A stretch of 64,000 nt of DNA from Halopseudomonas bauzanensis (GTDB lineage: Bacteria; Pseudomonadota; Gammaproteobacteria; Pseudomonadales; Pseudomonadaceae), in NCBI RefSeq assembly GCF_900114735.1, contig NZ_FOUA01000004.1, forward strand, positions 62,001 through 126,000, written 5' to 3'. Both the position numbers and the translations under genes were made by a program. Shown in pieces: positions 1-7,597 of this stretch. Within the stretch, counting starts at the first letter, position 1; every line of letters starts with the position of its first letter. The notes beneath the pieces are model-generated. The model saw only the letters and a program-made list of their open reading frames with translations, was not told the origin of the DNA and ran no database searches.

Positions 1-468
1 GCTTGCCATATTGAGGCGATGTACGGCATCAATGATTTCAATAAGCGGTGTTATTTTCTGCTCGAAGCTAAGCAGGGAGGAATTCATGTCTTCAAAAACT
101 GCCTGCAGCTCAGAGAAGGCTTCAGTATCAGCAAGCCGAATAATCTCTTTCGACATTTCCTTACGGTAGGCCATCAAGTATTCTTTGAACTGTTCAAAGG
201 AGGCGAGTCTCGCTTCATTTTCTTCTTTTGACTCTGTCTCGTTATAGGCTAATGCTCTAGCGACAGCGTCTTTCTTTTCGGAGGGCGAGGCGTCTGACTG
301 GACGACAATTTGATGGAATGGGTTGCTTTCGATTTGAGCAAACTGCTTGGAAATTGTGCTTTCTTCCGATTTTTCAGTAGTATCGACCGCCCGCTTCTTG
401 GTATATTTTTCGACAGCTGCATCCGCGAGCGATTTCGAAATTTTGCCTTTGGCAGCACCTTTTGCCAT
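1..468 (-). CDS. Unrecognised coiled-coil-rich protein, 3' part cut by window edge
   Basis: This open frame starts at an ATG at 468 and stays open for all 156 codons to the window edge, so the C-terminus is missing. A good ribosome site (AGGAAG, 475-480) precedes the start. The first 30 or so residues are Lys/Ala-rich and basic (MAKGAAKGKISKSL). The rest is highly charged, rich in Glu, Lys, Gln and Ser, and predicted helical, with a heptad-like stretch near residues 115-156. There is no signal peptide or membrane segment, so it is probably cytoplasmic. The region is visibly more AT-rich than the core genes to its right, which suggests acquired DNA. I do not recognise the family and assign no function. 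Open frame plus ribosome site make the coding call fairly secure. Confidence 0.6.
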   Translation of the reverse strand, partial: MAKGAAKGKISKSLADAAVEKYTKKRAVDTTEKSEESTISKQFAQIESNPFHQIVVQSDASPSEKKDAVARALAYNETESKEENEARLASFEQFKEYLMAYRKEMSKEIIRLADTEAFSELQAVFEDMNSSLLSFEQKITPLIEIIDAVHRLNMAS

Positions 469-539
469 TGTTCACTTCCTTGAATTATCAATTGCTTAAT
501 AAGAATAGCTCGTTAGAGCCTTAGCCCAATGCAGCGCAT

Positions 540-545
540 ATTATA
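540..545 (-). promoter_or_regulatory. Candidate -10 element for the left-edge gene
   Basis: The minus strand reads TATAAT here, a perfect sigma-70 -10 hexamer about 70 bases upstream of the ATG at 468. No good -35 lies 16-18 bases further upstream, so this would be a weak or activator-dependent promoter. Confidence 0.3.
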
Positions 546-737
546 AAATAAATCTGGGTTTCAGTGACGCGAAAGTGTGACCCAATAGACATTTAGAGGA
601 AATAAAGTTAGGCGCTTGTGTTAATGGCTGTCACGTCGCTACTTTAAGACAACACGCACCTCTTATTGCTTCCTGAGATGTGGCTCTAGGCAAGACGGCC
701 AAAGGGGCAACCAGGCTGACACGAGGGAGCCCGTTGC

Positions 738-2099
738 TTAGCGCGGTATCGGCATTACCTGCGGCTCAAGACTCAACACCACCTGACCTTCATTCTCCTC
801 GGCCCTCAGCGGCAAACTATAGTTTGGAAAATGTAAAGCAAATACCGCCCCATCCGCCAACAACGCCTGCGCCATCGGCGCAAGCGCCTCAGCGGAACTT
901 GCACAGCCATCCTTACCCACCCGTCCTTCCAATAGCCGCTGCTCGGTGCCCGACATCTGGTGAGCCACAAGCCGCCATGAAGTGTTTATGCCGAGATTGA
1001 AGGTGTCGCCGTATACCTCCCCCCAGCCCAGCCCACAAGCTTGCAAGACCATTGGCAACCCCACCTGTGGTTTGGCTTTATTTTCCTTGGCATGAAGCTT
1101 GCGAACCCACTCCAACCGGGATATGGCATCCTTAAGGGCATATGTTGCAGGGAAGTCCGACACCTCATACAGCCGCTCCAACCGGCGCACACCGCTCTCA
1201 AGCGTCGCCAGATCGTTCTCGCGACGCAGTGAATGTCCCAGTCGATCGATAGCCAGCTGTGCAGCCTCCTTCAGTCCGAGTAACGCAGCCTGCTCATAAT
1301 GGTAGATCTCTCGGCGGGCATGCTCGTCATGGCTTTCGTCCTCCGACGGCATGCGAGCGAGATAGTAATGCGCTACCGACTCATTATTCTCAGCCCCGAC
1401 CAGCAAAGCGGCCCGTGCCTCCGCATAGTTCTCCTCCTCCATCAACAGCACACCGTAATTGGTCCATGCGGCATTGTCTCCGCGACTCATGCTCCGCTTC
1501 AGCCACTCAACGGCACGCGCGCTGAGTGCATCAGCATCAAAGTGACTGGAAGGATACTTCCGCGCCTCCACAGCAGCTCGCACGTACGCCTTCGCTGCGA
1601 ATGCCAGTGTTTCGTCGTCATTATTTTCGGCATATGCTTGAGCATAGTAATCACCAGACCGCCCGACCTTCTCCACAAAATATGGAATAGAAGTGATCTT
1701 CCCACCCTCATCCGGGTAAGTCATATGGGCAAGATTGAGCAAAGTCGGCATCTTCAGCCCGCGCTCCAGCGCCTCCTCATACAACCTCTCGGCCTGGGGA
1801 ATATCCCGCTGCGCCTCAGCAATAGTGGCGAGATTGTGGCTGGCCCTGGCAGAGCCAAGATCTCGTGCCCGCTGATAATATGCACTGGCCTTCCTTGCAT
1901 CTTCGGGAACTCCTTTCCCAAGATGATAAGCCTTGCCCAGCAAGAACAGCCCGTCTATATCATCGGCCGCAGCCGCCACCTCCGCATTCGGCAGAAAAGC
2001 CTCGTAATCACCGCTCTCGAAAAGCAGCTCCAGCGTAGAGGCATAAGATGCCGCATGAACGCACATAGTCAGTAGCAGCACATAATTGAGAAATCTCAT
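738..2099 (-). CDS. Secreted Sel1/TPR-repeat protein
   Basis: This 453-residue protein begins MRFLNYVLLLTMCVHAASYAS, a typical signal peptide, so it is probably periplasmic. Residues about 30-290 contain Sel1-like (TPR-type) helical repeats: the LLGKAYHLGKGVPEDARKA unit is diagnostic, followed by several weaker AXXXY-rich repeats. Such solenoids usually hold protein partners together and have no catalytic activity. The last 120 residues carry no recognisable domain. The ATG at 2099 was chosen because AAGGA sits six bases before it; an in-frame TTG at 2123 lacks a site and would spoil the signal peptide. The gene stands alone between an AT-rich flank and a strong terminator. Its specific partner is unknown. 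Confidence 0.75.
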   Translation of the reverse strand: MRFLNYVLLLTMCVHAASYASTLELLFESGDYEAFLPNAEVAAAADDIDGLFLLGKAYHLGKGVPEDARKASAYYQRARDLGSARASHNLATIAEAQRDIPQAERLYEEALERGLKMPTLLNLAHMTYPDEGGKITSIPYFVEKVGRSGDYYAQAYAENNDDETLAFAAKAYVRAAVEARKYPSSHFDADALSARAVEWLKRSMSRGDNAAWTNYGVLLMEEENYAEARAALLVGAENNESVAHYYLARMPSEDESHDEHARREIYHYEQAALLGLKEAAQLAIDRLGHSLRRENDLATLESGVRRLERLYEVSDFPATYALKDAISRLEWVRKLHAKENKAKPQVGLPMVLQACGLGWGEVYGDTFNLGINTSWRLVAHQMSGTEQRLLEGRVGKDGCASSAEALAPMAQALLADGAVFALHFPNYSLPLRAEENEGQVVLSLEPQVMPIPR

Positions 2100-2378
2100 A
2101 CATCGTCCTTGATGGTTCGGCAAACAGCTGAGGAAGTCTAGTCTTGCCAGACAACTCTACGCTGCATCAAGGAGTTGTTGAACCGCTCCGGTCGCATAAG
2201 CTCGACCGCTTCACGTTTGCACCCAAAGCCAGAGCGTGATCAGAAACAGGTCGATATGTATCTGGTACGTATCTGGTACATTTATTTCGTGCTGTACTGG
2301 CCAGCCTGAACGACTTCTCCGAGGTTTATCAGGCAGCTACTGACCAACCGCTGCCATTGTTTCGGCGACGTTGATCAG
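2100..2378. other. Intergenic stretch with a possible gene-tail remnant
   Basis: No intact gene. An 11-bp unit, GTATCTGGTAC, is repeated twice in direct tandem at 2258-2279. Immediately after it, plus-strand frame 2285-2374 reads like the end of a protein (FRAVLASLNDFSEVYQAAT..., ending FRRR and a TGA at 2372-2374), four bases before a strong terminator. This arrangement suggests the 3' end of a deleted gene. The family is not recognised. Confidence 0.3.
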
Positions 2379-2408
2379 AAAAACCGGACGCATCAGCGTC
2401 CGGTTTTT
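2379..2408. terminator. Strong bidirectional intrinsic terminator
   Basis: Perfect 13-bp stem AAAAACCGGACGC / GCGTCCGGTTTTT with the tetraloop ATCA. It has T-tracts in both directions, so it can end transcription from the left (gene remnant) and from the right (small membrane protein operon). Confidence 0.9.
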
Positions 2409-2432
2409 GTTTGCCTGTGCGCTACAACTACC

Positions 2433-2723
2433 TCACACCCCGCCCAGAGCCATAAACGCTAGAAACGATACCAACCTGCTGACGATTACCATCAAAATGA
2501 GGTCTGGCCAGATATTGGCTCGGCTGAATTTCTTGAGCAGCACGAAAAGCACTACGATGGACAGCGCCCAGCCCACGGTTGGGACCAGCGCAACAATGGC
2601 AGCCCCACCCGCAGCAATCACCGCCTCCCTTAGAACCAGATCCACCGAGGTGATTTTTGCAGCAAGCCACAAAACCACACCGCCAATCAAAGCATCCAGA
2701 ACGACCAAAACCAACTCATCCAT
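2433..2723 (-). CDS. Small integral membrane protein, unknown function
   Basis: This 96-residue protein is almost entirely hydrophobic, with three likely membrane segments (about residues 4-22, 33-63 and 74-94) separated by short loops; one loop is basic (KKFSRANIW). The ATG at 2723 is preceded by AGGGA nine bases upstream. It begins 23 bases after the stop of the methyltransferase gene on the same strand and ends just before a strong terminator, so the two probably form a transcription unit. I do not recognise the family and infer no activity beyond membrane location. Confidence 0.6.
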   Translation of the reverse strand: MDELVLVVLDALIGGVVLWLAAKITSVDLVLREAVIAAGGAAIVALVPTVGWALSIVVLFVLLKKFSRANIWPDLILMVIVSRLVSFLAFMALGGV

Positions 2724-2746
2724 TTAAAGTTATCCCTACTTTATTG

Positions 2747-3454
2747 TCAGGCGGCATTGCCCGGAGCACGCTTTGACAGCCACGCATGAATCAGTCCGGC
2801 CTGGAAAAACTGCACAGGAGGCTCAAAACCGCTTGCCTCAATAATTGACGCAACCCTACCGGGCGGAAGAACGCCAACGTCATTGGAATACGCCTTACGC
2901 ATGCGATCTATCGCCTCTGGCGAAATATCTGACGCCGCCATCATATTTACCCAAGCGCGAAGCAACACTTCATATTCGGCTGACTCTACATCCGAAGCCA
3001 GATCAGAACTCGCAAGGATCCCTCCCGGCTTGAGCCTGCGTGATATTTCTCGGAAGAAATCCGACCGCCGTTGTTGATCGAGAATAAATTGCGATACCAA
3101 AAAACAAGTGGCGGCGTCGTGGGACCCGCTGGCTGAGAGTGAGTCGAGATAACCTTCATGAAAGTGGCAACGAGACGCAACCCCTTCCTTTTCAGCCCGC
3201 TGCCGACAAACATCAAGCATAGGGCCGGAAGGCTCCACCGCAGTAAATTCCCACGTCGGATTTTTAGCAAGGTAGGCTAGCTCCACTCCTGTGCCCACCC
3301 CAACACAGAGGATTCGTGCGTCAGCAGGCAGTTCTGCAAACAATGACCCCAAAAGGAAATACAAGCAGTCTTTGATCGGTGCCGTTTTAGCCCACTGCGC
3401 GTCGTAGCTGGCAGCCTGCTGATCGAATATCGCCTTAATTTCGTCTTGATGCAT
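2747..3454 (-). CDS. Class I SAM-dependent methyltransferase
   Basis: This 235-residue protein has a Rossmann-type S-adenosylmethionine binding fold. Motif I is ILCVGVGTGVELAYL at about residues 48-62, and an acidic post-I residue occurs in FTAVEPSG around 70-77. A later segment (LKPGGILASSDL) is the usual motif III region. The N-terminal AIFDQQAASYDAQW is typical of small-molecule methyltransferases of the UbiE/TehB-like group, but the substrate cannot be read from the sequence. The ATG at 3454 follows GGAG at a good distance. It lies in the accessory flank upstream of the core block, and a small membrane protein gene follows it. Confidence 0.8.
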   Translation of the reverse strand: MHQDEIKAIFDQQAASYDAQWAKTAPIKDCLYFLLGSLFAELPADARILCVGVGTGVELAYLAKNPTWEFTAVEPSGPMLDVCRQRAEKEGVASRCHFHEGYLDSLSASGSHDAATCFLVSQFILDQQRRSDFFREISRRLKPGGILASSDLASDVESAEYEVLLRAWVNMMAASDISPEAIDRMRKAYSNDVGVLPPGRVASIIEASGFEPPVQFFQAGLIHAWLSKRAPGNAA

Positions 3455-3623
3455 ACAGTGCTCCAGGTTCTTGGAGGTCTAACGCAGAGCACAGCGGCGG
3501 TCCGAGGGAGGTCTCACGATGGTAGGCCGCTGGTGCGAATGATTAGTTGCCAATGGCCACCCCCGACTCCAGAACCCAACAACGGCCCGGCTTTGGAGAA
3601 GACAATAGCCGGTTGTTACGTTT

Positions 3624-4016
3624 TCAGCACCAGACCAGTCCTTTATAAGGTAACTTCTCCAATTCGGCCAACCGGGTTACCAACGTACCACAATGAAGCT
3701 CAAGGCGATGTCCGTTCGGATCAAGAAAGTATATGGAATCGCCCTCACTGCTATTCTGCTTCCACTCTGTGATTCCTGCATTTCGCAGCTTGGTGCGGAG
3801 TTCATAAAGCTCTTCTTCGCCGATACTGAAAGCAACATGCGAGTAGTCATTGGCAGGCTGGGGCACTCCAACGCTCAGGCATATCCAGGTTTCTCCTGCG
3901 GTGAGATAAGCACCGGTATCCCAGAAAACATGCAGCCTCATTCCGAGCAGATCACGGTAGAACGCAATTGATGCGCTCAGATCGGCGACCGAGAAGGTAA
4001 TGTGATTGATGTCCAT
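3624..4016 (-). CDS. fosA: Fosfomycin resistance glutathione transferase FosA
   Basis: FosA adds glutathione to the epoxide of fosfomycin, inactivating it in the cytoplasm; it needs Mn2+ and K+. The 130-residue protein is a full-length single-domain member of the vicinal oxygen chelate fold. Metal ligands can be placed at His5, His60 and Glu106. The substrate and K+ residues of the characterised enzyme are present four positions earlier: Lys86 in WKQN, Ser90, Ser94 and Tyr96 in SSEGDSIYFLDPNGHRLE, and Arg115. The C-terminal LPYKGLVWC also matches the FosA tail. The ribosome site before the ATG is weak. Chromosomal fosA genes are common in Pseudomonas; no mobile element is visible beside this one. 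Confidence 0.88.
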   Translation of the reverse strand: MDINHITFSVADLSASIAFYRDLLGMRLHVFWDTGAYLTAGETWICLSVGVPQPANDYSHVAFSIGEEELYELRTKLRNAGITEWKQNSSEGDSIYFLDPNGHRLELHCGTLVTRLAELEKLPYKGLVWC

Positions 4017-4087
4017 GATCGCGCTTTGCCCGAGTAAACGTAATGTTCAGGTTAAGGAGCGAGCGTCCCAGCGAGCGCCGGGGGTGG

Positions 4088-4109
4088 ATCCTTCGCCTTC
4101 GCGAAGGAT
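4088..4109. repeat. Short perfect palindrome, REP-like
   Basis: ATCCTTCGC / GCGAAGGAT form a perfect 9-bp stem around CTTC in the gap between fosA and alkB. There is no T-tract. It resembles the small interspersed palindromes scattered through many proteobacterial genomes; only a whole-genome count would prove that. Confidence 0.5.
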
Positions 4110-4164
4110 GACGAGGTGATGGGACGGATGACACGTGGGTGCTGATGTAATGTGAGCACCACGC

Positions 4165-4815
4165 TCATCCCGCCTTACGCAGCGTCAGATTAATCCGCTG
4201 ACTCCCCAGCTGTGGATGGGGTATATCCCCCAGCGGCATCACCCCATGAAACCGCATTCTATCCACCCCACCCCATACGGCTACGTCACCATGATTCAAG
4301 ATCGTCCTTGCAGGTCGATCCGAGCGTTTGAACCCGCCGAACAGGAAGGTGGCGGGCATGCCCAGGGAGATCGAGACGATGGGGGCGTTGAAGTCGCATT
4401 CGTCCTTGTCCTGGTGCAGGCCCATACGGGCGCCGGGGAGGTAGCGGTTGATCAGGCAGGTATCGGGATGGAAGTCGTTGAAGCCGGCTTCTCTGGCGGC
4501 GTGTTGGGCCAGTTCCAGCAGGCAGTCTGGCATGGTCGGCCAGGGTTGGCCGCTATCCGGGTCAATGGGGCTGTAGCGGTAGCCGTATTCGTTGGATACC
4601 CAGCCGAGCTTGCCGCAGGCGGTGGTTTGCACTGACATACGTCGCCCGCCTTTGGTCATCATCTGCCGGAAGGGAGCCTCGCGCTGGATAGCTTCCAGCG
4701 CGGGCAGCAACCGGTCGAGCCATGGCTCGGCAAAGCCGGGCAGGATAAAGGCTTGCGCGCCCATCGCTATGCGCTGCCCCGGCTGCGCCTGGTGAAACAG
4801 ATCCAGCGTGCTCAT
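4165..4815 (-). CDS. alkB: Alpha-ketoglutarate-dependent DNA/RNA repair dioxygenase AlkB
   Basis: AlkB reverses methyl lesions such as 1-methyladenine and 3-methylcytosine by oxidative demethylation, using Fe(II), oxygen and 2-oxoglutarate. The 216-residue protein has the usual length. Iron ligands are visible as His134 and Asp136 in GLHQDKDE, and His190 in RFHGV. The 2-oxoglutarate-binding arginines are Arg207 and Arg213 in SQRINLTLRKAG, and the nucleotide-recognition part includes SNEYGYRYSP. The start follows the stop of acuI by six bases on the same strand, so it is likely the last gene of a sohB-acuI-alkB transcription unit. No Ada-type regulator is adjacent. Confidence 0.93.
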   Translation of the reverse strand: MSTLDLFHQAQPGQRIAMGAQAFILPGFAEPWLDRLLPALEAIQREAPFRQMMTKGGRRMSVQTTACGKLGWVSNEYGYRYSPIDPDSGQPWPTMPDCLLELAQHAAREAGFNDFHPDTCLINRYLPGARMGLHQDKDECDFNAPIVSISLGMPATFLFGGFKRSDRPARTILNHGDVAVWGGVDRMRFHGVMPLGDIPHPQLGSQRINLTLRKAG

Positions 4816-4821
4816 TGATCC

Positions 4822-5808
4822 TCAGCCGAGATTGACCACGGCGCGGCCGACCATACCTCCGGCCAGGATGGTTTTGATGAATTCCGGTAGCTGATCCAGG
4901 GTGACTTCCTGTTCCAGTTGCGTGAGATCGGTCTTCCATTGCAGTGACAGGCGGTCCCACATGGAGGCCTTGACCACCAAGGGCTGCTCCACCGAGTCGA
5001 CACCCAGCAGGTTGACGTTGCGCAGGATAAAGGGGAACACGCTGGCCTGGAACTGGCCGCCGGCGGTGAGACCGCAGCAGGCGACACTGGCGTCGTAGCG
5101 CAGCGATTTGACCACGTTGAACAGGATATCGCCGCCCACGGTATCTACCGCACCGGCCCATTGCTCGGGCAACATGACTTTGGCTGTGCCGACCTGCAGC
5201 TCGGCGCGATCAAGCACCCGAGCGGCGCCCAGACGCTGCAGGAATTCGGTCTGATCGGCCTTACCGGTGACTGCCACCACTTCATGCCCCAGTTGGGCCA
5301 GCATGGCGACGGCGATACTGCCGACGCCACCGGTCGCGCCGGTTACCAGTACCGGGCCGGAACCTGGCGTCAGACCGGCGCGTTCCAACTTGTCGATACA
5401 GAGCGCTGCGGTGAGGCCAGCAGTGCCCAGCACCATGCTGTCGCGCAAGGTCAGGCCCGCCGGGCGCTTCAGCACCCAGGCGGCTGGCACGCGAATATAT
5501 TGGCCAAAGCCGCCCGGGGTGTTCATGCCCAAGTCGTAGCCGGTCACGATCACTTCGTCGCCGACAGCCAATTCCGCTACCGAGCTGGCTTCGACCACCC
5601 CCGCCGCGTCGATTCCCGGCGTATGGGGAAAGTTGCGGGTGATGCCCTTGTTACCGCTGGCGGACATGGCGTCCTTGTAATTGAGTGACGACCAGCGCAC
5701 GCGGATCAACACCTCACCCGCCGGCAGCTCGTCCACCTGCCGTGTGACCACTCGGGGCACGAACTGCCCCTGCTCTTCACTTACCAGCAATGCCTTGAAT
5801 TCGGACAT
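4822..5808 (-). CDS. acuI: Zinc-independent MDR oxidoreductase, YhdH/AcuI (acrylyl-CoA reductase) family
   Basis: This 328-residue protein belongs to the YhdH/YhfP/AcuI branch of the medium-chain dehydrogenases, which reduce acryloyl-CoA with NADPH and protect against reactive enoyl-CoAs. The N-terminal GroES-like part contains SSLNYKDAMSASG and FPHTPGIDAAG, characteristic of this branch. The nucleotide-binding fold is marked by VTGATGGVGSIAVAML around residues 155-170. The zinc ligands of true alcohol dehydrogenases are absent. It sits nine bases downstream of sohB and six upstream of alkB, matching the Pseudomonas gene order. The family is sure; that acryloyl-CoA is the real substrate is inference, though the propionate operon in this window makes C3 acyl-CoA chemistry plausible. 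Confidence 0.85.
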   Translation of the reverse strand: MSEFKALLVSEEQGQFVPRVVTRQVDELPAGEVLIRVRWSSLNYKDAMSASGNKGITRNFPHTPGIDAAGVVEASSVAELAVGDEVIVTGYDLGMNTPGGFGQYIRVPAAWVLKRPAGLTLRDSMVLGTAGLTAALCIDKLERAGLTPGSGPVLVTGATGGVGSIAVAMLAQLGHEVVAVTGKADQTEFLQRLGAARVLDRAELQVGTAKVMLPEQWAGAVDTVGGDILFNVVKSLRYDASVACCGLTAGGQFQASVFPFILRNVNLLGVDSVEQPLVVKASMWDRLSLQWKTDLTQLEQEVTLDQLPEFIKTILAGGMVGRAVVNLG

Positions 5809-5817
5809 GACGGACTC

Positions 5818-6837
5818 CTACCAGAAACGCTGATTGTGGAAACGTGAAACCCAGGTCAGCACCAGCCGATCCAGCGCAGCGGACATGCTGGAGCTGAGGC
5901 GGTCCTGCAGCCGCTTGGGCCGGGCAAAGTGCACCTCGAATACATCGGCCTGGCGGATGCGCCGATTGATGTAGTCATCGCTGGTGTTGACCTCGTCAGC
6001 CAGGCCGCGTTCCAACGCCTCGGTGCCGAACCAGACTTCGCCGGTGGCCACGGCATCGACATCCAGCACCGATCGATAACGGCTGACGAAGCGCTTGAAC
6101 AGGTAGTGGATGTTTTCCAGATCTTCCTGAAATTTCTCCCGCCCCTTCTCGGTGTTTTCACCAAACACCGTCAGGGTGCGCTTGTATTCGCCTGCGGTGA
6201 GCATTTCATAATCCACGTCGTGCTTCTTCAACACCCGATGGAAGTTGGGCAATTGCGCAACCACGCCGATGGAACCGAGCATGGCGAAAGGCGCCACCAG
6301 AATGCGGTCGGCGATGCAGGCCATCATGTAGCCGCCGCTGGCGGCGACCTTGTCGACGCAGACGGTCAGCGGCACACCGGCTTCCCGCACTCGGGTCAAT
6401 TGCGCCGCGGCCAGGCCGTAGGCGTGGACCATGCCGCCACCGCTTTCCAGCTTGACGACTACCTCGTCCTGGGGGGTGGCCAACTCCAATACCGCAGTCA
6501 CCTCATGACGGAGGTTCTCCAGCGCGCTGGCCTTGATATCACCATGGAAGTTCAACACGAAGACCTTGTCGCGTTCGGCGCTGTGCTTGGCGCGCGCTTT
6601 CTGTTCCTGCTTGCGGGTTTTCTGCAGCGCTTTGAATGCCGGCTTGTCCAGTACGGCCTGGCCCAGTCGTTCAGTCATGCGGGCCAGTTGATCATTCAAG
6701 CGGGTGACGGTCAGGGCACCCTCGCCCTTACGCTGCCGCCCTTTTTGCGAGGCGATCAGCAACAGCACGAACACGACCGCCAGCAATACCGTCAGCGCCT
6801 TGGCGGCAAACATTCCAAACTCGGCAATCCACTCCAC
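5818..6837 (-). CDS. sohB: Inner membrane serine peptidase SohB (S49 family)
   Basis: SohB is a membrane-anchored protease related to signal peptide peptidase SppA. One N-terminal membrane segment (about residues 9-29) anchors a cytoplasmic or periplasmic S49 domain. The Ser-Lys dyad is visible as Ser167 in DKVAASGGYMMA and Lys219 in AGEYKRTLTVFGENTEKG. A basic Lys/Arg/Gln-rich linker (about 70-90) follows the anchor. I chose the GTG at 6837 because GGAG lies six bases upstream and it gives a compact 339-residue protein; the frame continues upstream to an ATG at 6879 that has no convincing ribosome site. The gene is divergent from the SCP2 gene and leads into acuI and alkB. Confidence 0.88.
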   Translation of the reverse strand: MEWIAEFGMFAAKALTVLLAVVFVLLLIASQKGRQRKGEGALTVTRLNDQLARMTERLGQAVLDKPAFKALQKTRKQEQKARAKHSAERDKVFVLNFHGDIKASALENLRHEVTAVLELATPQDEVVVKLESGGGMVHAYGLAAAQLTRVREAGVPLTVCVDKVAASGGYMMACIADRILVAPFAMLGSIGVVAQLPNFHRVLKKHDVDYEMLTAGEYKRTLTVFGENTEKGREKFQEDLENIHYLFKRFVSRYRSVLDVDAVATGEVWFGTEALERGLADEVNTSDDYINRRIRQADVFEVHFARPKRLQDRLSSSMSAALDRLVLTWVSRFHNQRFW

Positions 6838-6944
6838 AGGTGTCTCCAGTCGATTCGGTTTCAGGACTACCTCAAGCATACAGGATCAGCCGATGCGGTA
6901 GACAGACCGTCCCCGGCAGGATTCAAACGATCGTATGATTCTTG

Positions 6945-6973
6945 TTGACAGCTTCCCTGAGCCACCCTACCCT
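6945..6973 (+). promoter_or_regulatory. Candidate sigma-70 promoter of the SCP2-family gene
   Basis: A perfect TTGACA (6945-6950) is followed after 17 bases by TACCCT (6968-6973), a weak -10. Predicted transcription would start near 6980, giving a leader of about 66 bases before the ATG at 7047. Confidence 0.4.
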
Positions 6974-7046
6974 CTGACGAGTTGCACAACCCTGCGTTGC
7001 AACGATTGCCGTTGCCCCTATGAAACATCCGATAAAGGAAGAATCC

Positions 7047-7361
7047 ATGACTACCGTTGCTGACATCATCAATAACATGGAAGGCAAGTTCAATCCGGCT
7101 GCCGCTGCTGGCCTGGATCTCGTTTTCCAATTCAACATCGAGGATGATTCCAATTTCTACGCCGTGATCAAGGACGGCACCTGTGATGTCCAGCAGGGCG
7201 ATGCGGAAGACCCGAACGTCACCCTGATCATGGACTCCGAAACGCTGAACGGCGTTATCACCGGCGAGACCGACGGCATGCAGGCCTTCATGGGCGGCAA
7301 GCTGCGCGCCGAAGGCGACATGATGCTGGCGCTGAAGCTGGGCGAGCTGTTCCCGGTCTGA
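7047..7361 (+). CDS. SCP2 sterol-binding-domain family protein
   Basis: This 104-residue cytoplasmic protein consists only of an SCP2-like fold, a small hydrophobic cavity that binds lipids or acyl chains. Recognisable parts are the N-terminal VADIINNMEGKFNP, the central FYAVIKDGTCDVQQGDAEDPNVTL, and the C-terminal DGMQAFMGGKLRAEGDMMLALKL. I use the ATG at 7047, preceded by GGAAG, in place of the upstream ATG at 7020. A strong terminator follows the stop, so it is monocistronic. The next gene is an SDR, as in other Pseudomonas genomes. The ligand is unknown; a role in acyl-lipid handling is only an inference from the fold. Confidence 0.85.
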   Translation: MTTVADIINNMEGKFNPAAAAGLDLVFQFNIEDDSNFYAVIKDGTCDVQQGDAEDPNVTLIMDSETLNGVITGETDGMQAFMGGKLRAEGDMMLALKLGELFPV

Positions 7362-7375
7362 TCGAGCAGCAAGAC

Positions 7376-7404
7376 AAAAAACCGGAGCCAGGCTCCGGTT
7401 TTTT
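7376..7404 (+). terminator. Intrinsic terminator after the SCP2 gene
   Basis: AAAAAACCGGAGC and GCTCCGGTTTTTT form a long perfect stem with a three-base loop, followed by a T-tract in the direction of the SCP2 gene. It starts 15 bases after the stop codon. Confidence 0.92.
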
Positions 7405-7597
7405 ATTGCCCGGCATCGCTGGTCGGGCGCTGCGCGTCAGTCGCCCGAAAGGGTCGTGCCAATCGCAATTTGCCGCCATAGACACAACCGATCCCCTGCC
7501 AACACGGTTTCTGATAAGTAACACTGCGTCTTGGCAGCCTCTTGCCCCTGCAGTAGATTGACCAACGATCATGCCTATCTCAACAAGGACAAGACAG

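Noticed and set aside
249-491. A short minus-strand frame (80 codons) overlapping the left-edge gene
   Set aside because: It lies in a different frame of the same strand as the better-supported open frame that starts at 468 with a ribosome site.
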